A model generated the notes under the pieces. The model did no database searches. It saw nothing but the letters and a program-made list of their open reading frames with translations, and was not told where the DNA came from. Positions 9,321 through 18,084 of a stretch of DNA of 44,302 nt are shown here, in pieces. The stretch covers positions 1 to 44,302 of the forward strand of contig NZ_NSET01000079.1 of the NCBI RefSeq assembly GCF_009192945.1, given 5' to 3'. Position numbers and translations under genes: made by a program. Positions within the stretch are counted from its first letter, which is position 1. Every line of letters begins with the position of its first letter. Source of the DNA: Xanthomonas maliensis. Lineage in GTDB: Bacteria; Pseudomonadota; Gammaproteobacteria; Xanthomonadales; Xanthomonadaceae.

Positions 9321-9620
9321 ATGGCCCGCATTACCGTAGAAGATTGCCTGGAAGTCGTGAACAACCGTTTCGAGCTGGTCATGATGGCCTCCAAGCGCGC
9401 TCGCCAGCTCGCCAACGGCGTGCAGCCGCTGATCGACAACGCTGACGCCGGCGACAAGCCCACCGTGATGGCGCTGCGTGAGATCGCCGCGCGCCGGATC
9501 GACAATGCCCTGATCGACGAAGTGGAGAAGGCCGAACGCGAGCGCGCCGAGCGCGAAGCGCTGGAATGGGCCGCCGCCGAAGTCGTCGCCGACGAGGACA
9601 TGTCCAAGAACGACGACTGA
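9321..9620 (+). CDS. rpoZ: RNA polymerase omega subunit
   Basis: A 99-residue subunit that helps fold and assemble beta prime into RNA polymerase and forms part of the ppGpp site in proteobacteria. [20 protein letters not shown] and [11 protein letters not shown] are typical. The C-terminus is acidic and alanine-rich. GGGAG at about 9311-9315 is a good ribosome binding site for this ATG; the in-frame codon 33 bases upstream is not supported. A strong hairpin follows at 9670-9694. The usual downstream partner spoT is displaced by the polyol cluster. Confidence 0.96.
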   Translation: MARITVEDCLEVVNNRFELVMMASKRARQLANGVQPLIDNADAGDKPTVMALREIAARRIDNALIDEVEKAERERAEREALEWAAAEVVADEDMSKNDD

Positions 9621-9669
9621 TCGTCGCTGCATGGCCGACGCGCATCGCGTCGTCGGCAGTCGATCTGCG

Positions 9670-9694
9670 ACCGGCCCGCCCTGTGCGGGCCGGT
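9670..9694. terminator. Hairpin between convergent rpoZ and the kinase gene
   Basis: ACCGGCCCG (9670-9678) pairs perfectly with CGGGCCGGT (9686-9694) around a 7-base loop, followed by TGCGTT. It lies 50 bases after rpoZ and is well placed to end rpoZ transcription. The T run is short, so efficiency is uncertain. Confidence 0.6.
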
Positions 9695-9810
9695 TGCGTT
9701 ATGGGGAGCGGGATGCATGCTCGTATGTGTGCGAGTCGCCATGGCACAGGTCGCAGGAATTGTCCCGGCTGCACCGGACGACCGGGCGCATACTCCGTAG
9801 ACAGCAGTCG

Positions 9811-11469
9811 TCAGTCGGTGCGCGTCGCCTGCGCCATCTCACTCCGCAGCGAGCGCTCCAGCGCTTGCATGGCGGTGTAGCCGCGACGTTTTGCAGCGTG
9901 GAAACCTGCAATGTCTGCCGGCGTCGCTGCGGTGCCGGCGCCCAGTGCGCTCATTGCCGCCATCGCTGCAGGCAGGTCGGGGTACGCACCGCTGGCCACC
10001 GCTGCCAGCATCGCGCTGCCCAGCAGGACCGGCTCGGCCGTGGCGGCCACGTCCATCCGGATGCCGCAGGCATCGGCCATCAGTTGCCGTACCAGCCGGC
10101 TGTGGCTTGCCCCACCACTCATGATCACGCTGTCGATGCACACGCCTTGCGCGCGCAGCGCATCGAGGATGTCGGCCAGCCCGTAGCCGAGTCCACAGAT
10201 CCCCGCGATATACAGCGCCTCCAGGCCATCGAGATCATGGTCGATGCCGAGCCCGACGATGACCGCCCGAGCGCTGGGGTCGGCGGCGGGTGAGCGGTTG
10301 CCCAGGTAGTCCGGCAACACGTGCAGCCCGTGCGCGCGCAAGGCGGCGTGCGAGGGCGTTCGCGCCTGCGCCAGGATGCGTTGCTCCAGCCACTGCAGGA
10401 CATCCAGCCCCGCCGCCGTGGCCTGCGCGCTGGCGTCGGCGTAGCCCGGATGCGAGCGCACCAGCGTGTCGATTGCCACGCCGGCGGCGGACTGCCCACC
10501 TTCGTTGAGCCACAGCCCCGGCACCAGCGCCGCGTCATACGGCCCCCAGACGCCGGGAGTGAAGCATGCGGCCTGTGTGCTTACCAGCACGCAGGCCGAG
10601 GTGCCCAGGATATAGGCCGCGCGAGCGGTGAGCGGCACCGGTTGGCCGTCCTCAGCGGGGCTGGCGAGGGTGCCGACGGCGCCGGCATGTGCATCGATCA
10701 AGGCCGCGCCCACCGCGATCCCGGCCTGCAGGCCCAGTTCGTCCGCCACTGTGGGTGTCAGCCCCTGGCCCAGTGCGGTGCCAGGTGCAACGATCCGGCT
10801 GCCGATCCGCGCAGCGTGATCACCGAGCAACTCGGCCATGCCGATGCGTTCGAAGAAGGCCGGGCTCCAGCCGCCAGCGTGCTGCACATAGGTCCATTTG
10901 CAGGTGACCGTGCACAGCGAGCGGTCGGTGCTGCCGGTGGCGCGCCAGCTCAGCCAGTCGGCCAGGTCGAACAGGTGCGCGGCGCGCGCATAGCTGTCGG
11001 GCAGATGCTGTTTGAGCCAGAGCAGCTTGGGGATCTGCATTTCCGGCGAAATCTGCCCGCCGACATAACGCAATACAGGGTCGCCGGTGGCGTTGACGTG
11101 GTCGGCCTGGGCGACGGCGCGATGGTCCATCCACACGATGACGTCGCGATCGGCCTGGCCGCAAGGGCTGATGCACACCGGCCCGCCGTCGGCGGCCACC
11201 GCCACCAGCGAACAGGTGGCGTCAAAGCCAATCCCGGCCACCCGCGCGGCATCCACGCCGGCGTGCGCCACCGCCGCGCGGATCGCCTGCACGCAGGCCT
11301 GCCAGATATCCGCGGACGATTGCTCGACCATATCCCCCGGCAAATACCAGGTCTGGATGGGATGGCGCGCGCTGCCGAGCAAGCCGCCGCGCGCGTCGAA
11401 CAGCCCGGCGCGTGCACTGCCGGTGCCCACGTCCACACCGATGAACACGGCATCGTTGGTCGAATGCAT
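9811..11469 (-). CDS. FGGY-family pentulose kinase, D-ribulokinase type
   Basis: A 552-residue sugar kinase. The N-terminal ATPase fold begins FIGVDVGTGSARAGLFD (phosphate 1 motif), and GFDATCSLV near residue 95 is characteristic of the pentulose branch that includes D-ribulokinases rather than xylulose or glycerol kinases. The second actin-like domain carries ILGTSACVLV and later MSGGASHS, the adenosine motif. It would convert a ketopentose, probably D-ribulose, to the 5-phosphate, which enters the pentose phosphate pathway. It starts 3 bases after the SDR stop and is the last gene of the polyol operon. Substrate is inferred from family; L-ribulose or a related ketose remain possible. Confidence 0.85.
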   Translation of the reverse strand: MHSTNDAVFIGVDVGTGSARAGLFDARGGLLGSARHPIQTWYLPGDMVEQSSADIWQACVQAIRAAVAHAGVDAARVAGIGFDATCSLVAVAADGGPVCISPCGQADRDVIVWMDHRAVAQADHVNATGDPVLRYVGGQISPEMQIPKLLWLKQHLPDSYARAAHLFDLADWLSWRATGSTDRSLCTVTCKWTYVQHAGGWSPAFFERIGMAELLGDHAARIGSRIVAPGTALGQGLTPTVADELGLQAGIAVGAALIDAHAGAVGTLASPAEDGQPVPLTARAAYILGTSACVLVSTQAACFTPGVWGPYDAALVPGLWLNEGGQSAAGVAIDTLVRSHPGYADASAQATAAGLDVLQWLEQRILAQARTPSHAALRAHGLHVLPDYLGNRSPAADPSARAVIVGLGIDHDLDGLEALYIAGICGLGYGLADILDALRAQGVCIDSVIMSGGASHSRLVRQLMADACGIRMDVAATAEPVLLGSAMLAAVASGAYPDLPAAMAAMSALGAGTAATPADIAGFHAAKRRGYTAMQALERSLRSEMAQATRTD

Positions 11470-11472
11470 GGC

Positions 11473-12246
11473 TTACCAGCAGGTATAGCCGCCGTCGGCC
11501 AGCACGATACTGCCGGTCATCAGGCTGGCGGCGGGGGATGCCAGGAACAGTGCGACCGAGGCGATTTCTTCCACTTCGCCCAGTCGCCCCATCGGCGTGC
11601 CGCCGATCCAGGCGGCGTACATCGCCGGGTCTTCCTTGACGAAGGCGTTCAAGGGCGTGGCGATATAGGTCGGCGCCACCGCGTTGACGCGCACGCCGCG
11701 GTTGCCCCATTCGGCGGCCAGCGATTTGGTCAGGTGGTGCACGGCTGCCTTGGAGGCGTTGTAGTACGCCTGCGCCTGCGGCTTGTTGACGATGAAGCCG
11801 GACATCGAACCGACATTGACGATGGCGCCATCGCCGCTGTCCAGCATGTGTTTGCCGAAGGCGCGGCAACACCAGAAGGTGCCATTGAGATTGACGTCGA
11901 TGACATTGAGCCAGTGCTCGTCGGTGACGGTTTCGGCCGGGGTCTGGCTGCGTGCGATGCCGGCGTTGTTCACCAGGATGTCGACCTTGCCGAATTTGGC
12001 ATGCAGCTCGTCGGCCACCTGGGTCACGCGCGTCGAATCGGTGACGTCCATCTGTACGATTTCCGCATCCAGGCCCTTGCTGCGCAGGGTAGCCAGACCT
12101 TGCTCGGCCACCGCGATGTCGTGATCGGCAATCACCACCTTGGCGCCGGCTTCGGCCAGCGCATCGCAAATGGCCAGGCCGATCGCGCGGCCGCCGCCGG
12201 TGACGACCGCCACGCGGCCATCGAGTTTGAACTTGTCCAGATACAT
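11473..12246 (-). CDS. SDR-family polyol dehydrogenase
   Basis: A 257-residue classical short-chain dehydrogenase. The nucleotide motif TGGGRAIG is at residues 16-23, NNAG at 93-96, and the catalytic set is S149, Y162 and K166 (YNASK). The acidic residue after beta 2 (IADHD) favours NAD over NADP. The N-terminus MYLDKFKLDGR and ending ADGGYTCW resemble enzymes that oxidise D-arabinitol, galactitol or threitol at C2. It is placed between the transporter ATPase and the kinase, so it probably makes the ketose that the kinase phosphorylates. GGAGA sits at a good distance before this ATG; the longer frame upstream is unsupported. Confidence 0.85.
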   Translation of the reverse strand: MYLDKFKLDGRVAVVTGGGRAIGLAICDALAEAGAKVVIADHDIAVAEQGLATLRSKGLDAEIVQMDVTDSTRVTQVADELHAKFGKVDILVNNAGIARSQTPAETVTDEHWLNVIDVNLNGTFWCCRAFGKHMLDSGDGAIVNVGSMSGFIVNKPQAQAYYNASKAAVHHLTKSLAAEWGNRGVRVNAVAPTYIATPLNAFVKEDPAMYAAWIGGTPMGRLGEVEEIASVALFLASPAASLMTGSIVLADGGYTCW

Positions 12247-12304
12247 CGCGCGTCTCCTGCTGAGTCTTGCACGTGGGGGAGGGAAAGGGTTAACGCTGCA
12301 GCGC

Positions 12305-13327
<1,023 letters not shown>

Positions 13328-13351
13328 GAACCACCTGTTGCGTTGAGTGAG

Positions 13352-14182
13352 TTATTTCACGGCACCGAAGGTCAGACCGCGCACCAGTTGCTTCTGGCAA
13401 AACCAGCCCAGCACCAGAATCGGAGCGATCGCCATGGTCGATGCAGCCGACAACTTGGCCCAGAACAGGCCTTCGGGGCTCGAATAGGACGCGATGAAGG
13501 CGGTCAACGGCGCGGCCTTGGACGAGGACAGATTCAGCGACCAGAACGCCTCGTTCCAGGCCAGGATCACGTTGAGCAGCAGCGAGGAGGCGATGCCGGG
13601 TATCGCCATCGGGGCCAGGATGTAGAGAATCTCCTTGCCGATGGTGGCGCCGTCCATGCGCGCCGCTTCCAGGATGTCCTTGGGGATGTCCTTGAAGTAG
13701 TTGAACAACATCCACACCATGATCGGCAGGTTGCCCAGGCACAGCACGATCACCAGACCGAGCTGGGTATCCAGAAGGCCCCAGTCGCGGTACAGCAGGT
13801 AGATCGGCACCAGCACCCCCACCGGCGGCAGCATCTTGGTCGACAGCATCCACAGCAGGATGCTGCGGGTGCGCCGCGTCGGGGCGAATGCCATCGACCA
13901 GGCCGCGGGGATGGCGATCGCCAGCGCGATCAACGTGGAGCCCAATGCCACCACCACCGAATTCCACGCGTGCGCGAGATAATCGCTGCGTGCCTGTACG
14001 GCGGCGTAGTTTTCCAGCGTCCAATGGAAGAGCAGGAAGCTGGGCGGCGTGGAAAATGCGTCGATCTCGCTCTTTAAGCTGGTCAGTAGCATCCACAGGA
14101 TCGGGAAGAACATCACCCCACCCACCACCCAGGCGGCGATGGTGGTGGCAAGCACTTGCAGCGTGGGGGCACGACGGGCCAT
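13352..14182 (-). CDS. smoG: Polyol ABC transporter permease (SmoG/MalG type)
   Basis: A 276-residue inner-membrane permease with about six membrane helices, the first at residues 13-33 (IAAWVVGGVMFFPILWMLL). The ATPase-coupling EAA loop is present as EAARMDGATIGKEILYILAP. The N-terminal PPSFLLFHWTLENY stretch is typical of the MalG half of CUT1 transporters. Only one base separates it from the preceding permease gene, so the two are translated together and form a heterodimer. Confidence 0.9.
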   Translation of the reverse strand: MARRAPTLQVLATTIAAWVVGGVMFFPILWMLLTSLKSEIDAFSTPPSFLLFHWTLENYAAVQARSDYLAHAWNSVVVALGSTLIALAIAIPAAWSMAFAPTRRTRSILLWMLSTKMLPPVGVLVPIYLLYRDWGLLDTQLGLVIVLCLGNLPIMVWMLFNYFKDIPKDILEAARMDGATIGKEILYILAPMAIPGIASSLLLNVILAWNEAFWSLNLSSSKAAPLTAFIASYSSPEGLFWAKLSAASTMAIAPILVLGWFCQKQLVRGLTFGAVK

Positions 14183-14183
14183 C

Positions 14184-15053
14184 TCAGGTCTCCAGGTTCT
14201 TGCCGACGATGCGGACCAGGAAGATCGCCGCCAGATTGGCTAGCACCACCGCGATCAGGCCGCCGGCGGATGCGGCACCGACGTCGTACTGCAACAGCGC
14301 CTGCGAATAGATCAGGTAGGCCAGGTTGGTGGTCTGCATGCCCGGGCCGCCGCCGGTGGTGACGTAGATCTCCACGAACACCGTCAGCAGGAAGATCGTT
14401 TCGATCAGCACCACGATGGTCAGTGGGCGCGCAAGATGCGGCAGCGTGAGATGGAAAAAGCGGTCGAACACACCAGCACCATCCATCAACGCCGCTTCCT
14501 GCTGTTCTTCGTCCAGCGACTGCAGCGCGGTCAACAGGATCAGCACCGAGAACGGCAGCCACTGCCAGGCCACGATCAGGATGATCGACAGCATCGGGTA
14601 TTGGGTGAACCAGTCGATCGGCGTCAGCCCCAGCGACTGCCATAGCCACGCCAGCAAGCCGGACACCGGGTGCATCAGCAGGTTCTTCCAGATCAGCGCG
14701 CTGACCGTGGGCATCACGAAAAAGGGGGCGATCAGCAACAGACGTACGATGCGTCGGCCCACGAACGCCTGGTCGAGCAGCAAGGCGATCGGGACGCCGC
14801 AGCCGGCGGTGATCGCCAGCACCGAGCCGACCAGCAGCAAGGTGTTGCCGAGCGAGGACAAAAAGGCAGGGTTGCTCAGGAAGTAGTGGAAGTTGCCTAG
14901 CCCGACGAAGGTTTTCTCCGGGTTGAGCAGGTCGTAATGCAATGTGGAAAACCACACTGTCATCGCCAGCGGCACGATCATCCAGGCCAGCAACAGCAGG
15001 ATCGACGGCGCGATCAGGAAGCGGGCGAGGCGTTGGGTTTGCTGCGTGGCCAT
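14184..15053 (-). CDS. smoF: Polyol ABC transporter permease (SmoF/MalF type)
   Basis: A 289-residue permease with six predicted membrane helices, first at 13-36 (FLIAPSILLLLAWMIVPLAM). The EAA loop is EAALMDGAGVFDRFFHLTLP. I start at MATQQTQRLARF; the frame extends 27 codons further upstream but those residues are arginine-rich and unlike the family. The upstream Shine-Dalgarno is weak. A 109-base gap separates it from the porin gene, with a small hairpin at 15151-15163 at the porin stop. Confidence 0.88.
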   Translation of the reverse strand: MATQQTQRLARFLIAPSILLLLAWMIVPLAMTVWFSTLHYDLLNPEKTFVGLGNFHYFLSNPAFLSSLGNTLLLVGSVLAITAGCGVPIALLLDQAFVGRRIVRLLLIAPFFVMPTVSALIWKNLLMHPVSGLLAWLWQSLGLTPIDWFTQYPMLSIILIVAWQWLPFSVLILLTALQSLDEEQQEAALMDGAGVFDRFFHLTLPHLARPLTIVVLIETIFLLTVFVEIYVTTGGGPGMQTTNLAYLIYSQALLQYDVGAASAGGLIAVVLANLAAIFLVRIVGKNLET

Positions 15054-15162
15054 TGGAAGGTCCGTTACAGGGACGGCGAGGCGCGCGCGTGACGGTGCGC
15101 GACGGACGTTGGAGCGACCTGGCCCGCCGCGCATACGCAGGCGGCAAACAGTCGCTGCGCGA

Positions 15163-16461
15163 CTAGAAGTTCAGGCTGACCTGCAGGCCGAGCAGGGTGG
15201 CGTGATCGACATCGCGCCCGCCGGGATGCCGGATGTACTGCACGCTGGGCATGATCTCGATGCCGCGGCTGACGGCAATGTTGTAGTTGAGTTCGATCGG
15301 ATACTCGTAGCGCTGCACCTCGATCGCGCCCGCGCCGCTCGGCAGGCGTTGGTTGTAGGCGCGCTGGGCGCTGCGCAACCGGTTGCTGAGTGCATTGCGG
15401 CCGAATGCCAGGCCGATGCGGTCGTTCGGCCGTGCGGGAAAGACGCCCTTCCAGAATGCGCCGAGCGCCACGACCTGGCCGACCGTGCTGACCTCGTCGT
15501 CGGCATCGATGACGCTGGCAAACATGCGCAGGCCGCCACCGTCTCCGTTGCTGGTGAGTTGCTGTTCGACGTTGGCGTAGAACGCGCGATCGGTGTCCTG
15601 CAGCGTGGCCGGGCTCGCGCTCAGGCTGGTGGGCAGGCCGATCTGGTTGTAGACCCGGGGTTGATCGTGACTGTTGCGCACCGCACCGATGCGGTAGTCG
15701 CCATCCAGACCATTGCCGTAGTCGGGTTTGAATTCCACCTCGGCCACCATCAGCGTGCCGTGGTCGTCACCGGAGGTACGCAGTTTCAGGCCCTGGTCGG
15801 TGGAGCGGTTCTGCGGGTTGGCATCGTAGCCGCCGACGCGGAAAAACCAGCGCTTGTCCGGGCTGAAGGAGACCACACCGCCCCAGGCACTGAGCGGATC
15901 GCCATACCAGTTGTTGCTGATGTAGTTGGACGAGCCGCCGCTGCAGAAGGTCAGATGCTGGAAGTTGCAGTTCAACGCAAAGAAGTCCGCACTTGGATAG
16001 ATGCGGCCAGCCTTTAACGACAGGCGGTCGTCGAGCAGGCGCTGGGTCAGCGAGAACTGGGTCAGGCGCGTCACCGGGCCGCGGCCGAAGATCTGCTGCG
16101 CCTGCAGCAGGGTGGGAATGCCGGCCTTGGTGTTGATCAGGTCGCCGTTGCGGTTGGTGATCTCCAGCTTGAAGTCGGCGCCGGTCCAGCCCCAAAGCCT
16201 GTCCAGGTCGAAGTAGCCGCCAAGAAAGAATTGATCGGCGTAGGCGGTGGTCTTGCGTTCCCCGCCGGAGAGGTTGTGCGCGGTCTGGCTGAAATGGGCC
16301 AGCTTGAATTCCACGCCCTGCTCGGCGAGTGCGCTGCGCGCGCCGCCCCAGTCGCCGCCGATATGCTTGCCCGGGTCGAATGCATCGGCGGCCTGCGCGG
16401 GGGCGCACAGCAGGCTGGCGGCCAGGGTGGGCAGCGCAGCAAAGGTATGCCTGATCTTCAT
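15163..16461 (-). CDS. oprB: OprB-type carbohydrate-selective porin
   Basis: A 432-residue outer-membrane beta-barrel. A signal peptide (MKIRHTFAALPTLAASLLCAPAQA, in two parts: charged start to LPTL, then hydrophobic core) ends at AQA, residue 24. The N-terminal DWGGARSALAEQGVEFKLAHF is the OprB signature, the barrel strands alternate polar and hydrophobic residues, and the protein ends in NF, the C-terminal phenylalanine recognised by the BAM complex. It would let the polyol cross the outer membrane. Its place between the binding protein and permease genes argues that it serves this transporter; xanthomonad sugar loci more often use TonB-dependent receptors. Confidence 0.88.
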   Translation of the reverse strand: MKIRHTFAALPTLAASLLCAPAQAADAFDPGKHIGGDWGGARSALAEQGVEFKLAHFSQTAHNLSGGERKTTAYADQFFLGGYFDLDRLWGWTGADFKLEITNRNGDLINTKAGIPTLLQAQQIFGRGPVTRLTQFSLTQRLLDDRLSLKAGRIYPSADFFALNCNFQHLTFCSGGSSNYISNNWYGDPLSAWGGVVSFSPDKRWFFRVGGYDANPQNRSTDQGLKLRTSGDDHGTLMVAEVEFKPDYGNGLDGDYRIGAVRNSHDQPRVYNQIGLPTSLSASPATLQDTDRAFYANVEQQLTSNGDGGGLRMFASVIDADDEVSTVGQVVALGAFWKGVFPARPNDRIGLAFGRNALSNRLRSAQRAYNQRLPSGAGAIEVQRYEYPIELNYNIAVSRGIEIMPSVQYIRHPGGRDVDHATLLGLQVSLNF

Positions 16462-16520
16462 CGATTGCCTCGCGTGATGAGGCCCGGCGCGCCTGCGCCG
16501 AGCATGCAGCGGTCTCCAGG

Positions 16521-16541
16521 CCGTACGGCGGTGCCGCACGG
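16521..16541 (-). other. Hairpin between binding-protein and porin genes
   Basis: CCGTACGGC (16521-16529) and GCCGCACGG (16533-16541) pair at 8 of 9 positions around GGT. On the transcript it falls just after the stop of the binding-protein gene. Such intra-operon hairpins often stabilise the binding-protein part of the mRNA or dampen read-through; there is no T run. Confidence 0.35.
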
Positions 16542-16552
16542 AAACGTAGGCG

Positions 16553-17899
16553 TTACTTCTTCGGGTAGCCGGCGCGCAGCATTTCGCGCTCGGTGCTGGC
16601 CTGGGCGTTTTTCAGCGCGTCGTCCACGCTGACCGAGCCGGTGAGCGCCGCAGAGAACTGTTGGCCGACCGTGGTGCCGATCGACTGGAATTCCGGGATG
16701 GCCGCGTACTGCACGCCGACATAGGGCACCGGCTTGACTGCGGGATGATGGGTATCGGCGCCCTGGATGGCGGCCAGGGTCGGCTTGGCGAACGGCGCGG
16801 CCTTTAAATACGCGGGATTGGCATACAGCGACTGACGCGTGCCCGGCGGTACATTGACCCAACCGTCCTTGGCGGCGACCAGCTCGATGTAGTGCTTGCC
16901 GGTGGCCCAGGCGATGAAGGTCTGCGCCTTGTCTGCCTTCTTGGAACTGGCCGGAATCGCCAGATTCCAGGCCCATAGCCAGCCGGTGGTCTTGCCCTTG
17001 CCGGCATCCGGCGCAGGCGCGAAGCCGACCTTGTCGGCCACCTTGGATTCGCTCGGGTTGCTGATGAACGACGCCGCCACCGTGGCATCCACCCACATGG
17101 CGCACTTGCCGGCGTTGAACAGTGCCAGATTCTCGTTGAAACCGTTGGAGGCCGCGCCGGGCGGGCCGGCCTGTTTCATGACATCCACATAGGTCTGAAG
17201 TGCGGCTTTCCATTCCGGCTGGTCGAACTGCGGCTTCCACTGCTCATCGAACCAGCGCGCACCGAAGGCATTGCCCATTGCGCTGATCAAGGCCATGTTC
17301 TCGCCCCAGCCAGCCTTGCCGCGCAGGCAGATGCCGTACACGCCATTCTGTTTGTCAGTGAGCTTGCGCGCGGCATCGGCCACGAAACTCCACGACGGCT
17401 GCGCCGGCATCTGCAGGCCCGCCTTCTGCAGCAGGTCGGTGCGATACATCAGCATCGAGCCTTCGGCGTAGAACGGCGCTGCGTACAGCTTGCCCTTGTC
17501 GCTGACCGCATCGCGGATCTGCGGCATCAGGTCTTCCACATCGTAGTCGGCGTCGAAGGTCAGCGGCTTGAGCCAGCCGCGCTCGGCCCAGATCGGCACC
17601 TCGTAGGTGCCGATGGTCAGGACGTCGAATTGCCCGCCCTTGGTGGCGATGTCGGTGGTCACGCGCTGGCGCAGCACGTTTTCTTCCAGCGTCACCCACT
17701 CCAGTTTGATGTCCGGATGCTGGGCGGTGAAGTCGGCGGTGAGCTTCTGCATGCGGATCATGTCGCCGTTGTTGACGGTGGCTATCACCAGCGTGTCCTG
17801 CCTGGCCGCCGCATTGCCATCCTGTCGTCCGCCACCGCCGCAGCCGGCCAGTGCGGTACTCAGTCCCACGCAGATCAGCGTCTTGATCGAAGTGTTCAT
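16553..17899 (-). CDS. smoE: Polyol-binding lipoprotein of the ABC transporter (SmoE/MtlE type)
   Basis: A 448-residue extracytoplasmic solute-binding protein of the CUT1 class. The lipoprotein signal ends in the lipobox LAGC with the modified cysteine at 20, followed by a GGGG linker. The mature part has the typical GGQFDVLTIGTYEVPIWAERG segment seen in sorbitol/mannitol binding proteins, and an APFYAEGSMLMYR hinge region. I chose MNTSIKTLIC, with GAGG about 11 bases upstream, over earlier in-frame starts that would spoil the signal peptide. It is the first gene of the transport operon and lies downstream of the candidate operator at 17932-17969. Confidence 0.9.
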   Translation of the reverse strand: MNTSIKTLICVGLSTALAGCGGGGRQDGNAAARQDTLVIATVNNGDMIRMQKLTADFTAQHPDIKLEWVTLEENVLRQRVTTDIATKGGQFDVLTIGTYEVPIWAERGWLKPLTFDADYDVEDLMPQIRDAVSDKGKLYAAPFYAEGSMLMYRTDLLQKAGLQMPAQPSWSFVADAARKLTDKQNGVYGICLRGKAGWGENMALISAMGNAFGARWFDEQWKPQFDQPEWKAALQTYVDVMKQAGPPGAASNGFNENLALFNAGKCAMWVDATVAASFISNPSESKVADKVGFAPAPDAGKGKTTGWLWAWNLAIPASSKKADKAQTFIAWATGKHYIELVAAKDGWVNVPPGTRQSLYANPAYLKAAPFAKPTLAAIQGADTHHPAVKPVPYVGVQYAAIPEFQSIGTTVGQQFSAALTGSVSVDDALKNAQASTEREMLRAGYPKK

Positions 17900-17931
17900 A
17901 CCGATGCCTCGGGTCGAGGTTGGTTGAGCAA

Positions 17932-17969
17932 ATGCCCGTGTGGTGTGCATATGCCCACGCTGTGGGCAT
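17932..17969. promoter_or_regulatory. Tandem 19-bp dyads, candidate operator of the polyol operon
   Basis: Two 19-bp units abut each other: 17932-17950 (ATGCCCGTGTGGTGTGCAT) and 17951-17969 (ATGCCCACGCTGTGGGCAT). They agree at 14 of 19 positions. The second is a perfect inverted repeat of ATGCCCAC around GCT; the first is an imperfect one sharing the ATGC...GCAT ends. They lie between the promoter candidate and the binding-protein gene, and the regulator gene is immediately upstream, so binding by the SorC-type protein is a reasonable inference. Confidence 0.6.
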
Positions 17970-17995
17970 GCTGTAAAGCACTTTCGATCGTGCAA
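17968..17995 (-). promoter_or_regulatory. Candidate promoter of the polyol transport operon
   Basis: On the minus strand TTGCAC (17995-17990) and CAGCAT (17973-17968) are 16 bases apart. The -10 touches the edge of the tandem dyads, so a bound repressor would cover the start site. The -10 match is modest. Confidence 0.35.
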
Positions 17996-18084
17996 CGCAG
18001 CATCGCTGCGCACGCCAGGGCGCCCGCAGCCGGACGAAAAACGTCATGAAAAAACTGTCTTGCGCCGCTGTGCGCGGCCGTGAC

